Of a DNA stretch of 64,000 nucleotides, positions 22,600 through 33,300 are shown piece by piece. The stretch is from Allacma fusca. Lineage: Eukaryota > Arthropoda > Collembola > Symphypleona > Sminthuridae. Each line of letters begins with the position of its first letter. Position 1 is the first letter of the stretch. The stretch spans positions 70,047,067 to 70,111,066 of the forward strand of contig OX359245.1 of NCBI GenBank assembly GCA_947179485.1, in the 5' to 3' direction. The notes under the pieces were generated by a model. The model did not search any database. It saw nothing but the letters and a program-made list of their open reading frames with translations, and was not told the origin of the DNA. The position numbers and the translations under genes were made by a program.

Positions 22600-24360
22600 T
22601 TGTACATAATGTTAAGTTGCTCTAATTTGCTATTGTATTTCTGAACAACACAGATTTTTGCTTTCCATTCCAATTCAATCAGGTAAAACTAAAATGTACG
22701 TTTTGTTCTTCAGATGTATTGAACCAAATCAAAATGTTTTAAAAATATTTGTTTTTAGAAATAAGAACGAACAAAATGTTATCTTTTCCAAAATTTCGGA
22801 CTTGGCTCCTTCCTTTAACGTTACATATTGCGTGAAAATTTTGGATCATTTCAGTGTCATACCCTTAATGGTACACTGGTATTTCATCCACATCAATTTA
22901 AATGCGGTAACATACGTTACAGTTTAAAATATCTGAAAGGAAACGCTGAAAAGTAAGGAATTATTTTTTTACCGTCTCCCTTTTCATCTGCTGATGGACC
23001 AAATGTGTTATGGTGCCCAACGTATATGCAGCCGCGAAAGCAATGTTTTTGCTCCCAGACATAAATTATTTGTAGTTTTTGCTCGAGCCTTGGCGGCACA
23101 CCTATTCACAACTTAATTTATTCGGCTTATCCCACTGAACTATAAACGGTATTGAGAAGTTTTCCCGATGGGCATAATGGTATGAATGAATTCCTCAAAC
23201 TGTCTAAATTCTCGAATACTGAGGTGCAATAGATAACAGCACGGGTAAATGACCCCTACCCGGCGGGTACCTATTTTCAACCCCTATACCCGTATTTGTA
23301 TCAAATATTTTGAGCTGATCAGATTGTAAACGAATAATAATAAGGGTCATCGTAATCCACGTAAGCCAAAGAGATGAAATCAAATACATGCAACCTTTGG
23401 TTCTGATGACCTATAATGCAGCATTTTGAAGGCAAAACCGGTCAAATAGGTGTAACTTACCACAAAACATTATGTGAAGCTTTTGGGTGCGTGTGTGACA
23501 AGACCGATTCAATTGATTACGTCGGAACGAAAAAGTTAATAAGGATTAAAACCCTATAAATGTTTAAACCCGGATTAAACTGGAGTGAACAAGTAGGAGA
23601 TTTGTGAGCGAGGATTGACCACATGACTTGTATCATGTATTGCATTCATTGGCACTGTTTTGGTATGTACTACAATATGTCTCTATTGGTGCTATAAAAA
23701 ATAATCGGTTATAAAATGCATCTAGACAATTTCGATATTCATTGACAATTGACACATGATTTTTTTTGGTAGCAACCGGAACGCAAAAAACAACAACTTA
23801 TACTAATATTACTGGAAACTGAATGTAGAAAAGTTAACATTGGGACTTACACAATAAAAATTATCAGTTATTCGCGTCGTGCAAAAGGTGCAATTGTCAG
23901 ATAAACAATCACAGTTGTGTATATATGTGTACTGAAAAAATTGCTGTTATATTTATCTTTACTGCAAATGACAGATAAAGTGATGATTACATAAGTTTTC
24001 CCACCATTTCAAGAGGGAATATAATTTCTATATATATTGTGTTTGCGTCATAATTCCTCTACACTTCCAAGCAACTTTCATGCAAAGAGGGTAAAATTTT
24101 AAGGCCCAATTTTAAAGTGTACATAAATTCCAATTAACACGTAAGTCTGACTTTTACCTTCATTTGAACGAACAATCCAGAAACAAATGTATAACAAGTT
24201 ATAACTTATACTCCTAGGGACTTACACGGAACTCAGAAATTGAACCCGGTACATCTTCAAAAGAGGGAATACATACGCAGGTAAATAAATTTCAATTAAT
24301 AAGTAAACGTATAACACAAATATTTCCCGGGACAAATCTTACTTATAAATACATTAATAT
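22600..24360. other. intergenic stretch, no gene seen
   Basis: No recognised coding sequence. A short island (about 23240-23295) of ACGGGTA, CTACCCGG and CGGGTACC words resembles the GGGTAC island at 18212. GAGGGAATATA-type phrases recur at about 24013 and 24262. Confidence 0.45.
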
Positions 24361-24364
24361 TTCT

Positions 24365-25012
24365 ATGTCTACACAAACACAAGACATGCAAAATAATTAC
24401 GGCCAAATAATCGGAAATAACAACAGCATTGGTAGCAACAATATTCAAATCAACAATCAAAGATCAGCAAATTGTAGTGATGTCCCTGAGCCTACAAGCT
24501 CTTCAAATACAGCACAAGAGATTGACCCGTTCCCAGATATTTACAAGCCGGCTACACCAAAAGGGATTTTATTAGCGACTAAATTGTCAAATATAGTTAA
24601 GTTTATTGACAGGAAAAATCATGTCAAGGGAAATCCCTTAAAAGAAGCTTATAGAAGCAACATTGCAAATCTGTACGAATACACGAACCTACCTGATAAT
24701 CTCGTGACTTTGCTCCGTGATATGGGTATCATTGATGAAGGTTCTGCAAGAAAGATTGTTAGTTTTCTTTTTTTATTTAAAAATATAATCTAATAAACAA
24801 ATGTACTAAGATAATATAACTAATTTTCATTTTCATTTTCTTATATCAGAGCGAAAGAAACGGAGCGAGAATATTGTTGCATGCAAATTTATGATCATTT
24901 ATTCAATCGTGGGAACGTTAACTATCTTCTTTATTTCTGGGAAAATACTAACAATGCTGGACTCATTGAAAGAAGTATTACGTGGCTTGACTTGAAATAT
25001 TCAGGCGTGTGA
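24365..25012 (+). CDS. small protein with RHIM-like N-terminal motif and CARD-like domain
   Basis: Exon 1 opens at ATG 24365 (MSTQTQDMQNN) and gives about 132 residues. Exon 2, from about 24852 to TGA 25010-25012, adds about 53. The join is uncertain: a donor at 24762 with an acceptor at 24851 keeps phase, while the stronger-looking GTTAGT at 24758 does not. Residues 10-35 hold two Asn/Gly/Gln-rich cores (GQIIGNNNSIGSNN and IQINN) like the Q-x-x-G-x-N cores of RHIM-type amyloid signalling motifs. After a polar linker, residues from about 70 form a helical series whose spacing fits a CARD fold: LVTLLRDMGIIDEGSARKI, then CMQIYDHLFNRGNVNYLLYF in exon 2. A death-fold adaptor of about 185 residues is my inference. 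No enzyme domain is present. Confidence 0.5.
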
Positions 25013-25630
25013 ATATGAACCAGACATATAAGAAGAGATCAATAAAATATTCACAACAATTGTTTCGACATTTTTTGCAAATATTTTTGCGGTGTCAATA
25101 ATTAAATTTTAATTGCTTACCCATGCACGTTAGCTGCTGAGTTGATTGTAAAACCTTTATAAAAGATGAGATTATTGGGTTAATTCTGCTTTATTTTTCT
25201 TTGCGTACGATTTGTGTTTCATAGGTTTACATTTGTTAAAATTTTGACAGCATGTAAAAGTTTTACAAAATTTTAAAAACTTTTATTTCATTTGGTAAAT
25301 ACCAGCATAACAAATTATTAATGTAATAATTGAAACAATTACAACAATTGATATCTTACATCAAAATGTTCCGGAAAATTGTGGCCAAATGTTAGTGTTA
25401 TAGTTTCTCTGTTCTGTTATTTTATTGCACTATTTTGTAGAGTCTAATTAAAATGGAAGGTACTTATTCGAATGGATCTTTCTTCCTATTAAATATTTCA
25501 ACTTCGGAGTTTGGGAAGGCAACATCTAAAACCTTACATTGTTTGCAAATGAAGCACCGCTGAAAAGTAACTACATGAAATAACACTGTGTGGTTTTTTA
25601 AAAACTGTTCCAAAACTTTGTATCTTTCGA
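25013..25630. other. intergenic, no gene seen
   Basis: A polyadenylation-like AATAAA lies at 25041-25046, just after the small gene. The rest is AT-rich and without long frames. Confidence 0.4.
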
Positions 25631-25633
25631 AAT

Positions 25634-26247
25634 TTAAAAACTGGAGTCCTCAATCAGGAAATACTTAATACTGGGGAGGCCTAAGGACAGAAAAAACTTG
25701 GACAAGGGTGAATTGCATTGGTTAAAGTTCTTTATTGAATAATTTTCAATACCTTTGAATTTAATGACATTTTGCTTAAAATTTTCAATTGAAACTACTT
25801 GTGAGCAAAACGTTTTCATATCTATTGTTAGGCTCTTGGTGGCAGGAAATTCACGCATAATAAAGTAAAACCATTCGGGTGATATATAGCCTGATACTGT
25901 AATTTGTAGAACATTGTTATCACTTCTTTGCAGGTATGAAAATCCATCGTCATATTTTTCATTCAGGTTTGAAATATCCACTGAACTGTGAAACGGTTCC
26001 AGGAGTTTAAAGTCTTGTGAAGATTTTATTTTTAATTCCGTTTTGGTTCTCTCCGTACTAGACACCGCTGGTGTAGGCATAAAATTAGCAATTTGAATGT
26101 TACTCGTAGGAATCATTTCTACTTCGGAGAATTCGGGATTTCCAAAATTCAAAAAGCATAACGCTGTGGTTACAACTATAATTCCTACGGTCATTGAGAA
26201 TAGATCTAAGTGAACCCACACCCGGGATTTCAGTCTTTCCAACCTGT
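25634..26247 (-). CDS. unrecognised last exon with a membrane segment
   Basis: On minus, a TTTGTACAG acceptor at about 26248 opens LERLKSRVWVHLDLFSMTVG, followed by a hydrophobic helix (SMTVGIIVVTTALCFLNF), a Ser/Thr-rich linker and about 130 residues of mixed composition (LQITVSGYISPEWFYFIMRE), ending at a stop at 25634. The pattern suggests a single-pass protein with a small extracellular or lumenal domain. I do not recognise the family. Upstream exons would have to lie beyond 26330, where repeat DNA and the retrotransposon now sit, so the gene may have been cut off from its 5' end. Confidence 0.35.
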
Positions 26248-26449
26248 ACAAAGTAAAACGAAAGTCAGATTTACAATTAATTACATTTAAAAACATTCAC
26301 TCAATGTCACTCAAAAGTCCTTATCCTAGATCTGGTATAGGATGTAGGCCCAGATTTGTGCTGAATAATCAGAATGAGAAATTTGCAATGGCTTAAAATA
26401 ATTATGTACTATAATGACAATATAGGTAAGATCTCCAAAGACTGGGGAA

Positions 26450-26900
26450 TACAGGCTCAGCCTTCTGTATTTACCCCCGCATATAGGAGACAGTTGTCGA
26501 ATTTTTGTGGGAACATGGGAAGGATCTTCCCTGAGAAAAAACAATACTGGCAGGGCAAATCTCATATGGATGGGATTCGTTTTTGTGAACAGGGATTTTT
26601 AAAATCGTTGACCGTTTTTGGCAGGGATTTTTAAATTTTTTGGCAAATTTTCGTGAAATTTGATACGCCAACAGGGATTTTTAAGTTGATTTGCCTTATT
26701 TGGCAGGGATTTGACAATTTGTAGGGTAATCATTTTTGTCAAAAGGGATTTCTAAAATCGTTGACCTTTCTTTCAGCAGGGATTTTTGAAATCGTTGAGA
26801 ACCTACCTGCAGGGACACTTGAATCTGCAGGGAAATTCAAAAAGTATTTTCCAGGGAGATTTACAAAACGACCCCTGCTAGGAGCTAATGATTACGTATC
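26450..26900. repeat. dispersed repeat rich in CAGGGATTT words, copy 2 (target of the retrotransposon)
   Basis: CAGGGATTTTTAAAATCGTTGACC and variants recur about ten times, with GGGAACATGGGAAGGATCTT at the left and AGGGAGATTTACAAAACGAC at the right. It is the reverse orientation of the family at 300-680, 49500-49640 and 50720-50900. The BEL/Pao element inserted just beyond its right edge. Confidence 0.65.
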
Positions 26901-26907
26901 TCTTCTA

Positions 26908-27354
26908 TTGCGGAATGCAATGATGAGGAAAATAAACCTTAAACTTTGTTGAGTGAAAGTAATGTTTATTTATTGAGTGCCAGAATTGTACTAAATTTTA
27001 CATTAAATATTCGCGGTATTTATACTAAATTCTATGGGAAAATAATTAATTAGTAATCTAGAAGAAACCACATTAAAATCATTTTTGTAAAGAGATAGAA
27101 TATCTTGTGGTTAGAGGAAAACCACAAATATAATTATTCTTATTCCAAAAGGTAAGAGACCACAAATTAGTGGAATTAATCATTGTTTAGATAATTATGT
27201 AAAGAGACTAATTAACCGCAATTTAGATTATACGTAATAATTTAAAGGAAAGATTATGTTAATTAGGAGGACAAAAACATTTAATTAAAAGGAAAGAAAC
27301 ATTTAATTAATTGTGCTGACGTGGCTTAGTTTGTCTCTACTCTGAGACACAACA
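26908..27354 (-). repeat. downstream (3') LTR
   Basis: Reads TGTTGTGTCTCAGAG... to ...CATTCCGCAA on minus. By eye it is identical to 39126-39572. The exact outer base is uncertain by one or two positions because of chance matches at the edges. Confidence 0.95.
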
Positions 27355-27374
27355 TACTGCCCGCCTTAGAATTA

Positions 27375-30359
27375 TTAAATTAATTTCTTAATTATCATTG
27401 CCTTACAACTAATCCAGATAGTGATAGCAATAATTATGATAAGAATAAATAAGATGGTTCCTCGTAGAATCCAAGTTGTCCAACCGAATCCCGTCAGGGA
27501 TAGAAGGCTGAATCCCGTACTTGTATCTGCTGGTTGGTAGGAGGCGATGAACTGTTTATCTTGGATGTTCACATTTTTTAAATATTGTAAATGACCTGTA
27601 ATTTGTAACTTAACAGAATTACTTGGACATTTTAGCACACATGACATATCTATGTCCGGGGTGTTTAGCTTGATGATGATATTATGGATGCTAGTGTCTT
27701 GGTTTAGTGATATCGGTATGAAGAACCCTGCATCCGGACACTCTAGACTTGCCACTGTTTCTCCTTTATCAACGTTTCCTTCGATCGTGAGGGTAGCTCC
27801 TGCAATACAGGAGTAACATCCTTCCAGTTTCACAAAATTCGCATTACAGGTTACATCCTGAACCAATTTGGTCAATTGGTAATGTTCTGTACTTATTTGG
27901 ATCTCTAATAAGGTACTAGTGGAGGATTCAAATGTGATGTCTTCTCCGTGAGATACTAATACACCGTCTTGTAATTTCAGAGGAAGCGGGTTGATTTTCA
28001 TAAATTTTTCCGGGTTGATTAATTCGGAGGTACACTTTACTCCATCCAGATCAGCGGTTGCTTGAATTAGATGCATGCTGCCAAGACAATTTCTGCTGAC
28101 GATTTGAGCATCCTTTGGTGTGTCACATTGAATCTCACCCAGTTTGTTGAGTGATAGTTCCTGTCTTGCATTGCATGGGGCAAGGGCTGCTTGTTTACCT
28201 TTGGTAAGTATACATTGTTCCAGTAATGGTATTGGTGGTTTCGATATGGAGATTAACGTAAAGTTGATGTTATCGATGGTTTGGCTTAGTCCAACCTGGA
28301 GACGCGTTTCGTTCTGGATTGTTCGATTGCCCATCTTGAGTGTGACTAATAGTTTAGTGGAGAATTTCCATTCAGGGCAATTGTACACGCCGTATACTTC
28401 ATTCGTGGGGTTGGTGAGCCATGAACGATAATAACAGCAATCCCGGGTTAATGGAAAGGGGCACCTGGGATGGCGTAGATCAGCACAAAAAGACCATCGT
28501 AAATGGTTGTTGGATCCCTTAAATGCCTTTACAGTGTCGTTGATTCCAAAGTTTTGACAATTAAAGCCGTGGCATTCTGCGTCACTCCACAAATTGTAGC
28601 ACAGAAATGAAGATTGGCAATTGGCTACTGCCCGAGGTGCGTAATACAGTAATTGCTTCATACAACTTACTGCCACGGATTTTGTTTCAACTGTAATAGA
28701 TCCTATGAGTTCATTATGTACATCTTCTATCCGGAAACACGACTGTTGTCCTAGAGGGCTTATTGCCAACCGTGTGTTGATACGTAAGGCACAGTTGATG
28801 TGATTGTCCTTATCGATATGACATTCCTTAGAACTGGCAGTCATTCCTGCGAAATTGGTACAACTGTAACTTACGGGTATTAAAAGTGCAATGATCAAAA
28901 CTAGGCTTATTTGGATTATCCGGGGAAGATAAGCTCTTCGTCGTTCTGATCGTCTCCGTTCATTTATTGTTTCTACCGTTGGATGATAGGGGTTGGGAAC
29001 GTCGTGGAGTACAATGTCCTCTGTGATGTCGTTGCTGGATGTGCTGATGTGTTGGTAGTTTTTCTTGTTCCTTCTTCGAAGATACATTCTGAGACAGAGT
29101 CTTGCGGGCCAGCAGAGATACCAGTATATAGTCTTCACAATCCGTGATAGGAATATCAAAGCAGTAAATCCAATAACAAGGAGGATGCCCAAGGAAGACA
29201 ACATGAGCCAGTGTATCCATGTATAACAGGACAAATTGGCAAACTGTTCTGTACATAGGTAACAGGAGATAAGATCACAAATCGGAAGTCGCGGACAGTT
29301 GATATTTTTAATGGATGGTACGTCGAAATTAGCAAACCAAATTTCCACATGGGTTACACCAGTGGCTGCGAGCATATTCCTTGTGAATGTAATATCCGTT
29401 ACCACAGATGTAGGTATGGTGGATATAAACTCGGGGTTTTTGAGGACCTTTATGTATTTAGGGACTTTTCCGTTGGTTTTGATTTGAACGCCATGTGTGG
29501 TACATTCGATTTCACAACCGTCGCAGTCAAACACATTGTGGGTTAGACTCCGATCTTCCTTCCGGGTAAGGAGGTAGAGATGTCCCCAACATCTTGGCAT
29601 AATCTCGCCTTGAGCAGTCTGGATTTTGTAGATATCCGATGTCGGGTTGTAGGTACAGTTACAGTTGGGTTGTGTTGTTGGATTACAATCAAAGTGTCGA
29701 CAAAATACGTCGTCCCCGACGCAGTCTGCCGTCTCGCAATTGACTCTCACACAATCTCCTTGACACCGGTACGATGTGAGTAGTCCTAATTGCGGTTCTT
29801 GACGGGTTTGTAATGCGCGTAACGGGTAGATGTGGTTGTTGAACATGACTATAGGGACGAAATTTACTTCTTCCACAAAGTGTCGACAATGGCGAATGGT
29901 GTAGTCTCCGACAGAACATAAGTCGGAGCGGACTTCAGGGTGATTTAGAAGGGTTATATTGAGACTTGAAGTGGTGTCTTGACATTCCAGTTGGTCAAGA
30001 TTTATATCTTGTGTTTTAATACATGTATCAGTGGGGGTGATACAGCCAGTGGCTTCCGCATTGACTTCTTGTAATTTTGGACACTTGAATTGTCTGGAAC
30101 ATAACGTTCCGTTTGGCAGTACCTTGAACCAGTTAGCACTTCTTGTACATTGGGGAATTTCGTGATGTGTAGGCCATGAGATTGTGCATGGAGGAGAAAT
30201 AGCTTCTAGCCTGGGGTTTGGCGTTGTGGTTTCCCAGGGCTGATCCGAGTAGACACAAGAAAACCATAGTAGTGGTAAACCAGGGCAAGTTAATTCGAAA
30301 TAATCGGCGGTTACAGTAACGGAATAACAGTTTTTTGTACTCTCGTCGATAACTGGGAT
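27375..30359 (-). CDS. bunyavirus-like (phlebovirus-type) envelope polyprotein of the retrotransposon
   Basis: An open frame of about 994 codons runs from just after two TGA codons (30360-30365) to a stop at 27375. It overlaps the end of the GPCR frame by about 227 nt in the +1 frame. Layout on minus: a Cys-rich Gn-like ectodomain, a membrane helix (about 29150-29210), a basic cytosolic loop, a second hydrophobic segment that would act as signal (about 28850-28920), a Cys-rich part whose cysteine pattern fits phlebovirus Gc (class II fusion protein), and a C-terminal anchor (about 27400-27490). This is the Gn-Gc order of bunyavirus M polyproteins, known to have been captured by some BEL/Pao elements. 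There is no ATG before 29844-29846, so the N-terminal 170 codons need splicing or frameshifting to be used. No stop or frameshift is seen within the frame. Confidence 0.85.
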   Translation of the reverse strand: MPVIDESTKNCYSVTVTADYFELTCPGLPLLWFSCVYSDQPWETTTPNPRLEAISPPCTISWPTHHEIPQCTRSANWFKVLPNGTLCSRQFKCPKLQEVNAEATGCITPTDTCIKTQDINLDQLECQDTTSSLNITLLNHPEVRSDLCSVGDYTIRHCRHFVEEVNFVPIVMFNNHIYPLRALQTRQEPQLGLLTSYRCQGDCVRVNCETADCVGDDVFCRHFDCNPTTQPNCNCTYNPTSDIYKIQTAQGEIMPRCWGHLYLLTRKEDRSLTHNVFDCDGCEIECTTHGVQIKTNGKVPKYIKVLKNPEFISTIPTSVVTDITFTRNMLAATGVTHVEIWFANFDVPSIKNINCPRLPICDLISCYLCTEQFANLSCYTWIHWLMLSSLGILLVIGFTALIFLSRIVKTIYWYLCWPARLCLRMYLRRRNKKNYQHISTSSNDITEDIVLHDVPNPYHPTVETINERRRSERRRAYLPRIIQISLVLIIALLIPVSYSCTNFAGMTASSKECHIDKDNHINCALRINTRLAISPLGQQSCFRIEDVHNELIGSITVETKSVAVSCMKQLLYYAPRAVANCQSSFLCYNLWSDAECHGFNCQNFGINDTVKAFKGSNNHLRWSFCADLRHPRCPFPLTRDCCYYRSWLTNPTNEVYGVYNCPEWKFSTKLLVTLKMGNRTIQNETRLQVGLSQTIDNINFTLISISKPPIPLLEQCILTKGKQAALAPCNARQELSLNKLGEIQCDTPKDAQIVSRNCLGSMHLIQATADLDGVKCTSELINPEKFMKINPLPLKLQDGVLVSHGEDITFESSTSTLLEIQISTEHYQLTKLVQDVTCNANFVKLEGCYSCIAGATLTIEGNVDKGETVASLECPDAGFFIPISLNQDTSIHNIIIKLNTPDIDMSCVLKCPSNSVKLQITGHLQYLKNVNIQDKQFIASYQPADTSTGFSLLSLTGFGWTTWILRGTILFILIIIIAITIWISCKAMIIKKLI

Positions 30360-33300
30360 TCATCATGATGTGTACTATCAGATTGATGCATGGCAGACTC
30401 CAGGTGAAGGCTTCGATACCTATTTTAGTTTCATAACTTAGTTGTCGGTATGTGTAAGCGGTACTGATGGCTAGTGCTGGGAGATAGCACGCAAGAAACG
30501 AGAAGAATATAATCATAACACTTTTCGTGACGTGTCGTTCAAGTTCGGTCGAAGTGGCCCAGATAGAACCATTTACGCTCCTTGTGTGTGTCCTAACATA
30601 CCGTAGGATGGAGAGATAGCATACCAGAATGGTTAGCATGGGTCCTGCTATTTCCAATGATAGCAATATTAACCGAGGGTTTCGTGAGGAAACCATTCCA
30701 CAGGACTTGGGTGGACTTTGAAAAATCCCAAATTGTCCCCAGATACCTAGAGTCGTAGGTATCATCATGCCGTAGCTGAATATCCAGATAATGGTCAGGT
30801 AGATTCCCGTTTTACGGTATGTAAAACATCTGTTGTAAAGATGGGAATATACTATCCTAATGGTACGATTGATAGTAATGGCCATGATGTTGACAATAGA
30901 GCAGGTGACATTACTGTAGTATAGATAACAGTATCCTTGACAAAATGAAAGGGTGATAATCCAATCTGGGTAGAGATGTCTTGCTATTGTTAAGGGCATG
31001 GTAATGCTACTGAACAATAGATCTGAGATACTGAGACTAATGATAAACCACGTCATGGTTAGACTTCGTAATTCGGACTTTTGGCAGAGTGTTACGATGT
31101 TGAGTAAATGTCCGAGAGAACCTATGATTGCTAAGGTGATACTGTAGATTAAATAAAACATAGGTGGGCGTGTAAAATTGACGGTGGAGATGAATGGGTT
31201 AGTACGGTTGGCCTGAACTACATTTGTCATACATATGCAAAGAAATGCTATGATCCATTGTATAGCTGGAGTGGTGGTGTTAGCTCTTGTCACTAACACA
31301 GGTTTGAGTTCGGAAGTTTTCTTATTCTCTGTCTGGGTGGTGGATTCCGTTGAACTATATGACTCTCCGTCATATATTGGAAGTGGTGCAATTTTTGTAA
31401 TTGGTCTGATGACTTCCTTGGTTACCTTCTTTGTCTTGCCCTTATCGTTCTTGTAGGTTCCTGATACTTCCAAGGTAGTAACTCGTGTGAGACCATCTTT
31501 ACCGGGATGCGTAGTTTTGACTCGTCCTAATTTCCATTCCAGCGGTTGAGTCTGGTCGTCTACTATAAGCACTAGATCTCCAATTTTGATATTTGGAGTT
31601 TCTGTATTCCATTTTCCTCGCTTCTGCAAGGAAGTGAGATATTCGTCTTGCCATCTTTCCCAAAGATCAGTGGAGCGTCGCTGAAGTAGTTGAAAATGGT
31701 CCAGTTTATTCAACTTTAGATGTGTCAATGAATGTTCCGGAATCCAAAGTAAGGAGGTTCCGACCAAAAAGTGGGCCGGAGTTAACGCTTCCAGATAATG
31801 TGGATCCGAAGATATTGGAGTCAGAGGTCTTGAATTGACAAGGGCTTCGATGAAAACTAAGATTATTTCCATTTGTTCCCAGTTGTAGGCTGGTTCGATC
31901 ATTATCTTCTTTAGATAAGTTTTCACTAATTTGACACAAGCTTCCCACACACCACCCTGATGAGGTGTTCGTGGAGGATTGAAATGCCAATTGATTGTTT
32001 CTAATTGTTGATCGGGTAAGATCTTATCAGAGGCATCTTGGAGTTCATTTAGAGTTTCTGCTGTAGAGGTCAGGTAATTATTGGCACCGACAAAGTTTAG
32101 ACCGTTATCGGAATAAACGTCTGTTGGTCGCCCACGGCGAGACATGAATCGACGTAAAGCCAATAAGAATCCTTCGTAGGTCATTGAGCTGACTAATTCC
32201 AAGTGTATGGCTCTGGAAGTAAGGCAAGTAAATAAGCAAATCCAGACCTTAAATCTGGTAGTCTTGTTGCCACAGAAGTTCTTGAGTTCAAATGGGCCGG
32301 CGTAGTCTGTCCCAACATGAAGAAATGCGCGGGCTTGATTCACTCGAAAGTTTGGAAGGGGTGCCATTAACTGTTGTAATGGTTTGGCCCGGAAACGGAA
32401 GCATAGCATGCATTTGTGGAGTACCGTCTTGATAGCACGGATGTGCCCGTGAATCCAAAAACGTTGTCGCAAAAAATTCAGCGTTGTCTGGACACCACTG
32501 TGTCCCAGGGACTCATGGCAATGACGGATGATTGCTTGCACAATGGGGTGACGTCCTGGTAATAGGATCGGATGTTTTGTGTTGTAGGATAGGTTTGCAT
32601 GTTTGAGTCGTCCGCCAACCCGCAAAATGCCCATAGAATCCATGAAGAGGCACAAAGTTTTTAGTTGTCGATCTTGCTTCGTATTAGTCTTTGTTCCTTG
32701 AATTTCTTGGATGATGTCACTGTATACCTCGTTTTGAAGTAAGGAGACCAACTGATCTTCCGCCTGAAGAATTTCGAGTGGGGAAGGGCGGATGGACCAA
32801 GTTGCCTGGAAGCTGTGACGATTTTTGATACGTATTAGGAGAGTAAATACTGCTCGTATCTTCTTCCAAGATGAAATCTGCACTAAGCTACTTATTACAG
32901 ATTTCGTAGGGGCTTGTTGAATAGATAACACTTGATGTTTTTCTTCTGTGCTGCTGGCAGGAGTAGGAGCGTCCTGTCGAAAGACTGGAATGTTGTAAAT
33001 TGGTTGAAACAGGAAGGCTGGACCTTTCCACCAAAGCGCGTGGTCCTGAAGTTCTTCCGGTGGAATGCCACGGGATGCGCAGTCCGCGGGATTCTGTTCA
33101 CTGGGCACATGATGCCATTGTTCCACTGTAGAAACATCATGTATTTGCTGCACTCTGTTTGCCACGTATATTTTCCATTTGGATGGTTTAGAATAAATCC
33201 AATGTAAGGCAATGCTGGAGTCGGTCCAGTAATGAACACTTGCGAGAGGTATATTCCATGTCCGTTTGACATGATCCATGAGCTGAGCTAGAAGAACAGC

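Noticed and set aside
24262..24300. GAGGGAATACATACGCAGGTAAAT as a splice donor for an upstream exon of the CARD-like gene
   Set aside because: CAG-GTAAAT is a possible donor, but no open frame or Met precedes it, so it could at most end a non-coding leader exon.
30133..31270. Receptor as a host gene into which the retrotransposon inserted
   Set aside because: The receptor frame is continuous with integrase on one side and overlaps envelope on the other, both inside one pair of identical LTRs. A host gene would be outside them.
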